From Chlorogloeopsis sp038404745 (GTDB lineage Bacteria > Cyanobacteriota > Cyanobacteriia > Cyanobacteriales > Nostocaceae), in assembly GCF_038404745.2 (NCBI RefSeq), contig NZ_JAYKTT020000002.1, positions 62,001-126,000 on the forward strand: a stretch of DNA of 64,000 nucleotides, in the 5' to 3' direction. The translations under genes and the position numbers were made by a program. Position 1 is the stretch's first letter. Each line of letters starts with the position of its first letter. Positions 60,765 through 64,000 of the stretch are shown one piece after another. The notes under the pieces were generated by a model that was not told where the DNA came from, did no database searches, and saw only the letters and a program-made list of their open reading frames with translations.

Positions 60765-61742
60765 TTACTGATAACTGACAGGCAAGTATTTAAACAAGTC
60801 ATCTAATACCTTGTTTGCTCCTGATATACCTAGTGTGTACCATTTTTCTGGAGTCACAAAATAAACTCTATTGTTTTTGAAGACTTTTAAGCTGCTAAAA
60901 ATGGGATGTTGAAAATAAAAGCTTGATGTTTTTCGTTCAACATCAATAATAAATAGGATATCAGTGTCGAATTCATTGATGGTTTCAATGTTGAGGTATT
61001 TGCCAGGAGATAAAAATTTCTGATGTACCCCCATATCAGTTAGAATCGTAGAAATTGAATCAACGTTTTTCATCGGTTCACCAATCCAACCATCACTGTA
61101 AAAAATCACGGAAATCTCTATCTGTTCCAACTGGTTTCCTAAGCGTTTCTTCAATTCCTCAATTCGCTGGTTGTATTGATTTAAAACTTCTTCTGCTTTT
61201 GTCTCTTCGCCAACTATTTTAGCAACATATCGAAGAGTTTCTTTAAAGAAAGCTTTATTAGCTGGCATCTTAAAATTCGTAGGATAAGACACTGGAACAC
61301 TGGGTGCGATCGCTGACAACAATTTATATTGATGCCTATCTGACGATAAAATCAAGTCAGGTTTGAGCATCAAAATTTTTTCGAGTGAAGGCTGAGATAC
61401 ATCCCCAACATTCTTAGCTCCTTTAACCTGATCAAATGAGACACCATAATGAACTTCTTCTCCTTTGAAGTTATAAGAGGTAAAACCAATTGGCTTAATA
61501 CCAAGAGCAATCAAGGGATCGAGTGAAGTCTCAGGTGCTAATGCAATAATACGCTGTGGTTTAAATGGAACACAGGTTTCGCCAAATTTATGCTGAATGA
61601 CTCGACACTCAACAGAAGGCTTCAAGGAGATATTATGTCTTTGGCTGACAGGTTGGTCACAAGCTGTAATTAAAAGTAGGGAAAAAGCCATGAGTAAAAA
61701 CGGCTTAATTAAACGATGTGACTGTTTTTTAATCACACTCAT
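60765..61742 (-). CDS. Iron-siderophore ABC transporter substrate-binding lipoprotein (copy 1)
   Basis: A 325-residue lipoprotein with a signal peptide ending LLITAC (lipobox, Cys about 28). The mature part is a FecB/FhuD-type cluster with two lobes joined by a long helix: RIIALAPETSLDPLIALGIKPIGFT, NVGDVSQPSLEKILMLKPDLIL and the C-terminal lobe FDTDILFIIDVE. It should bind a ferric siderophore in the periplasm for an ABC importer not present in the window. It starts 29 bp after the second, related gene upstream, so they are one operon. Confidence 0.88.
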   Translation of the reverse strand: MSVIKKQSHRLIKPFLLMAFSLLLITACDQPVSQRHNISLKPSVECRVIQHKFGETCVPFKPQRIIALAPETSLDPLIALGIKPIGFTSYNFKGEEVHYGVSFDQVKGAKNVGDVSQPSLEKILMLKPDLILSSDRHQYKLLSAIAPSVPVSYPTNFKMPANKAFFKETLRYVAKIVGEETKAEEVLNQYNQRIEELKKRLGNQLEQIEISVIFYSDGWIGEPMKNVDSISTILTDMGVHQKFLSPGKYLNIETINEFDTDILFIIDVERKTSSFYFQHPIFSSLKVFKNNRVYFVTPEKWYTLGISGANKVLDDLFKYLPVSYQ

Positions 61743-61771
61743 TTTTTCTGTTTGTAGATAAGAAGATAGAT

Positions 61772-62770
61772 TTAATCATAGGTTTGTGGTGTGTTAACAA
61801 GGTATTTTTCGAGGTCATCGAGGATGGCATTAATAGCAAAAATATCTTGATTATGCCAATGTCCACCGACAACATAAACTTTATTTTTTTGAACAACTTC
61901 GAGTTGTGACCATAAAGGACTTTGTTTAAGCTTCTCTAAAGTCTTCTTATCATCTTCCCTTTCCATAGTCACAAAAAAGAGAACATCCCCATCAAGATCA
62001 GATATTTTTTCCTTGGATATATTTTCGATATAGTGGAAATCCCCTCTCTGGGATTTGGGACGTTGCAGACCAATATCCTTTAAAACTGACCCAGAGAAAT
62101 GCTTTTCTCCATAAGACCAAATACCGTATTCTGAAGATGTATTTCCAATGGATACTTTCATGTTTGTGCGTTGCTCGCCTAACATTTCTTTGATTGTTTC
62201 CACCCGTTGCCAATATTGATACATCAATTGCTGACCCACTTCTTCTTTACCCAAGACTTGAGCAAGTTCCTCGAACATAACTTTCCAAGAGGGCGGAGGA
62301 AATGGTGTATTGAGTACTACTGTAGGGGCAATATAAGACAATTTTTTGTAAATATCTTTCAGCTGCAACTCATACTGAGAATCATAAATAATTAGGTCTG
62401 GTTTAAGTCTCAAAATCTTTTCTAGGTTTGGGGTCTTATAATCTCCAACAGATTCTACTTGGTCTACTTTACCTTGAAGATATTTTGGAAAAGGAAAACC
62501 CGTAGGATAAGGCGATGCAATCGGACGGACACCTAACGCCCAACAATTGGCTAAAGTATCCGCAGCCAGATTGACGACCCATTGAGGGTTGCGAGGGATA
62601 CAAGTGCTACCCATGATATGTTGCACAATTCGGCAATCCTCAACAGGCTGTTTATAGCTAGTAATACTGGTGTCAGCAGTTGTTCTGCAAGCTGAAACCA
62701 GTATTACTGTTGAGATACTCAAAAGTATCAGATGGGTGAGGCGGCGTAAAGAAGAAATATTCATGAACAT
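61772..62770 (-). CDS. Iron-siderophore ABC transporter substrate-binding lipoprotein (copy 2)
   Basis: A 332-residue protein with lipobox SACR (Cys about 28) and the same FecB-like architecture as its downstream neighbour: VVNLAADTLANCWALGVRPIASP, SVGDYKTPNLEKILRLKPDLIIYD, WKVMFEELAQVLGKEE. Both share the VECRVIQHKFGxTCVP-like N-terminal insert (here VEDCRIVQHIMGSTCIP), which is typical of cyanobacterial members. Divergence between the two suggests different siderophores or old duplication. It lies 8 bp downstream of the TonB-dependent receptor gene. Confidence 0.88.
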   Translation of the reverse strand: MFMNISSLRRLTHLILLSISTVILVSACRTTADTSITSYKQPVEDCRIVQHIMGSTCIPRNPQWVVNLAADTLANCWALGVRPIASPYPTGFPFPKYLQGKVDQVESVGDYKTPNLEKILRLKPDLIIYDSQYELQLKDIYKKLSYIAPTVVLNTPFPPPSWKVMFEELAQVLGKEEVGQQLMYQYWQRVETIKEMLGEQRTNMKVSIGNTSSEYGIWSYGEKHFSGSVLKDIGLQRPKSQRGDFHYIENISKEKISDLDGDVLFFVTMEREDDKKTLEKLKQSPLWSQLEVVQKNKVYVVGGHWHNQDIFAINAILDDLEKYLVNTPQTYD

Positions 62771-62778
62771 CTAACAAC

Positions 62779-64000
62779 TTAGAACTGCCAGGACACTGTT
62801 CCTAGTAAATTAAAAGGAGCGCCTCGTTCGATAAAAGAGCTAGAACCACCACTTGTGTAGCTTTCTACATCAAAGATATTGCGGAAATTAAGGGCGGCAC
62901 GGAAGCGATCGCGCTCATAAAAAATCGCGGCATCGGTACGGAAGAAACTGGGTAACTCCACTGTATTGGCATTATCCGCCCATCGCTCACCAATATAGTA
63001 CACACCTAAACCAAACCCTAGACCTTGCAAATCACCGTTTTGAATTCTGTAGGTTGTCCATAAATTGAACGTATGCTCTGGGGCAGAAAACCGTTGATTT
63101 CCTTCTATTGTTAAATCGTTGTCTTCGGTAATTCTGGCATCAGTGTAGGCATAGCCTCCGATAATATTCCATCCCGGTAAAATCTCGCCACTAATATCCA
63201 ACTCAACACCCCGGCTTCTTTGCTTTCCAGTTTGCACCGAAAAGGTTGGATTATCCGGATCGGGAGTTGTAACATTGGAGCGGGTTAAATCATATAAGGC
63301 AAGGTTTACGGAAAATTTGTCATTGATGTCGGTTTTTATGCCTACCTCATACTGGGTTCCTCGTTCTGGGCGAAATGGATCTCCATCGGCAGCGATACCG
63401 ATTGTTGGTACAAAGGATTGAGCGAAGCTGGCATAGAGGGAAATGGATGGAATGGGTTGATAGACAATACCCACCCGTGGACTAAATGCCGTTTCTGATT
63501 GACTAGTTTCTTCATCGCTCAGGCGATTGTCACTAGTCTCTCCAAAGAAATCAAGCCTTCCACCCAACAACAGTTTGAAATTTTGTGCGATCGTAACTTG
63601 ATCTTGGAGATAGATTCCCAGTGTGTCTCTCGTTGTAAAGCTGTCAAGCGTGGGCTGTCCTGTAAGGTTCAAACTTTGATCGTAAACTGGGTTAAAAATG
63701 TCTATAGGTTGAGCAGATCCAAATTCATAAATAACGTCTGTTGTATCTCTAGTTAGGTCAAAGCCAACGAGAAGTTGATGTTCAATTGAGCCAGTGCTGA
63801 ATTTACCCAGTAGGTTGGCATCTAAATAGTAGGTATTGTAGTATCCTCTGCCAACATTAACGCTTCGGTTGAGTGTACGGTTATCGTCAGCAAGGCTATC
63901 AGGGAAAAAGTTAACCTGGTCATCAGGGATCGCAAACGTATATCGGAATGCATTCCGCAGTTTCCAATCTTCATCAAAACGATGCTCTAAACGATATCCA
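62779..64000 (-). CDS. TonB-dependent siderophore receptor, C-terminal part (5' end outside window)
   Basis: About 407 codons are open to the window edge. They are outer-membrane beta-barrel: LLLGGRLDFFGETSDNR, FSPRVGIVYQPIPSISLYASFAQSF, QYEVGIKTDINDKFSVNLALYDL, RSRGVELDISGEILPGWNIIGGYAYTDARI, YIGERWADN and a C-terminal VSWQF ending in Phe, the usual barrel-assembly signal. The N-terminal plug and TonB box lie outside. It should import a ferric siderophore, feeding the two binding lipoproteins encoded just downstream in the same operon. The nature of the siderophore is not readable. Confidence 0.92.
   Translation of the reverse strand, partial: GYRLEHRFDEDWKLRNAFRYTFAIPDDQVNFFPDSLADDNRTLNRSVNVGRGYYNTYYLDANLLGKFSTGSIEHQLLVGFDLTRDTTDVIYEFGSAQPIDIFNPVYDQSLNLTGQPTLDSFTTRDTLGIYLQDQVTIAQNFKLLLGGRLDFFGETSDNRLSDEETSQSETAFSPRVGIVYQPIPSISLYASFAQSFVPTIGIAADGDPFRPERGTQYEVGIKTDINDKFSVNLALYDLTRSNVTTPDPDNPTFSVQTGKQRSRGVELDISGEILPGWNIIGGYAYTDARITEDNDLTIEGNQRFSAPEHTFNLWTTYRIQNGDLQGLGFGLGVYYIGERWADNANTVELPSFFRTDAAIFYERDRFRAALNFRNIFDVESYTSGGSSSFIERGAPFNLLGTVSWQF

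Noticed and set aside
1..64000. tRNA, rRNA or tmRNA genes
   Set aside because: No cloverleaf-like sequences with CCA-stem context, T-loop GTTCRA patterns or rRNA cores were recognised by eye; a covariance search was not possible.

Overview
The window reads as chromosomal DNA of a filamentous, heterocyst-type cyanobacterium (Nostocales-like). The evidence is a fraC-fraD-fraE septal-junction locus (49.9-52.5 kb), a complete nrtABCD nitrate transporter, a BicA-type bicarbonate transporter, a cyanophycinase, a CAAD-domain membrane protein, very many HIP1 sites (GCGATCGC), heptanucleotide repeats and long G/C-rich dispersed repeats in otherwise AT-rich spacers. No rRNA, tRNA, CRISPR array, prophage or replication origin was seen.

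Layout. 0-5 kb: a co-directional set with the end of an arginine deiminase, cyanophycinase CphB, a baeRF3 protein, a two-helix membrane protein, an AstE/AspA-type zinc hydrolase and an HdeD-like membrane protein; this looks like nitrogen-reserve (cyanophycin/arginine) mobilisation. 5-10 kb: KTSC protein, YjbQ, a membrane desaturase, two tandem candidate small RNAs, ExoD and a lipid kinase, then about 1.2 kb of AT-rich DNA without genes. 11-23 kb is a transport block: an MFS exporter, a Na+/H+ antiporter next to BicA (the antiporter could maintain the Na+ gradient BicA uses), and nrtABCD. The upstream regions of bicA and nrtA share recognisable sequence. 23-35 kb: a GNAT enzyme, a catalytically degenerate alpha/beta hydrolase, and a chemosensory cluster: hybrid kinase, CheC and a CheY-like protein on the minus strand, CheA-CheW-soluble receptor-CheB-CheR on the plus strand.

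35-46 kb is an accessory patchwork: pentapeptide, Rieske and Dps-like ferritin genes, a disrupted Uma2 nuclease gene, a DUF559 nuclease gene embedded between inverted copies of a G/C palindrome, HicB and RelE-type toxin-antitoxin genes, AcnB with a palindrome inserted in frame, ferredoxin, DUF3326, CPBP protease, a broken higA and purN. 46-60 kb: a BASS symporter, an orphan sugar ABC permease, DUF981, another pentapeptide protein, fraEDC, a doubled CobO, a 36-residue membrane protein, CAAD, an acidic disordered protein, a HAD phosphatase, hisZ with a DnaJ-TPR gene, and a secreted protein. 60.7-64 kb: a siderophore uptake locus of two FecB-like lipoproteins and a TonB-dependent receptor running off the window.

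The candidates I find most interesting are the DUF559 gene bounded by inverted palindromic repeats, the paired small RNAs, the shared bicA/nrtA leader sequences, and the cyanophycin-associated gene cluster. Family calls come from recognising motifs by eye; no database search was run.
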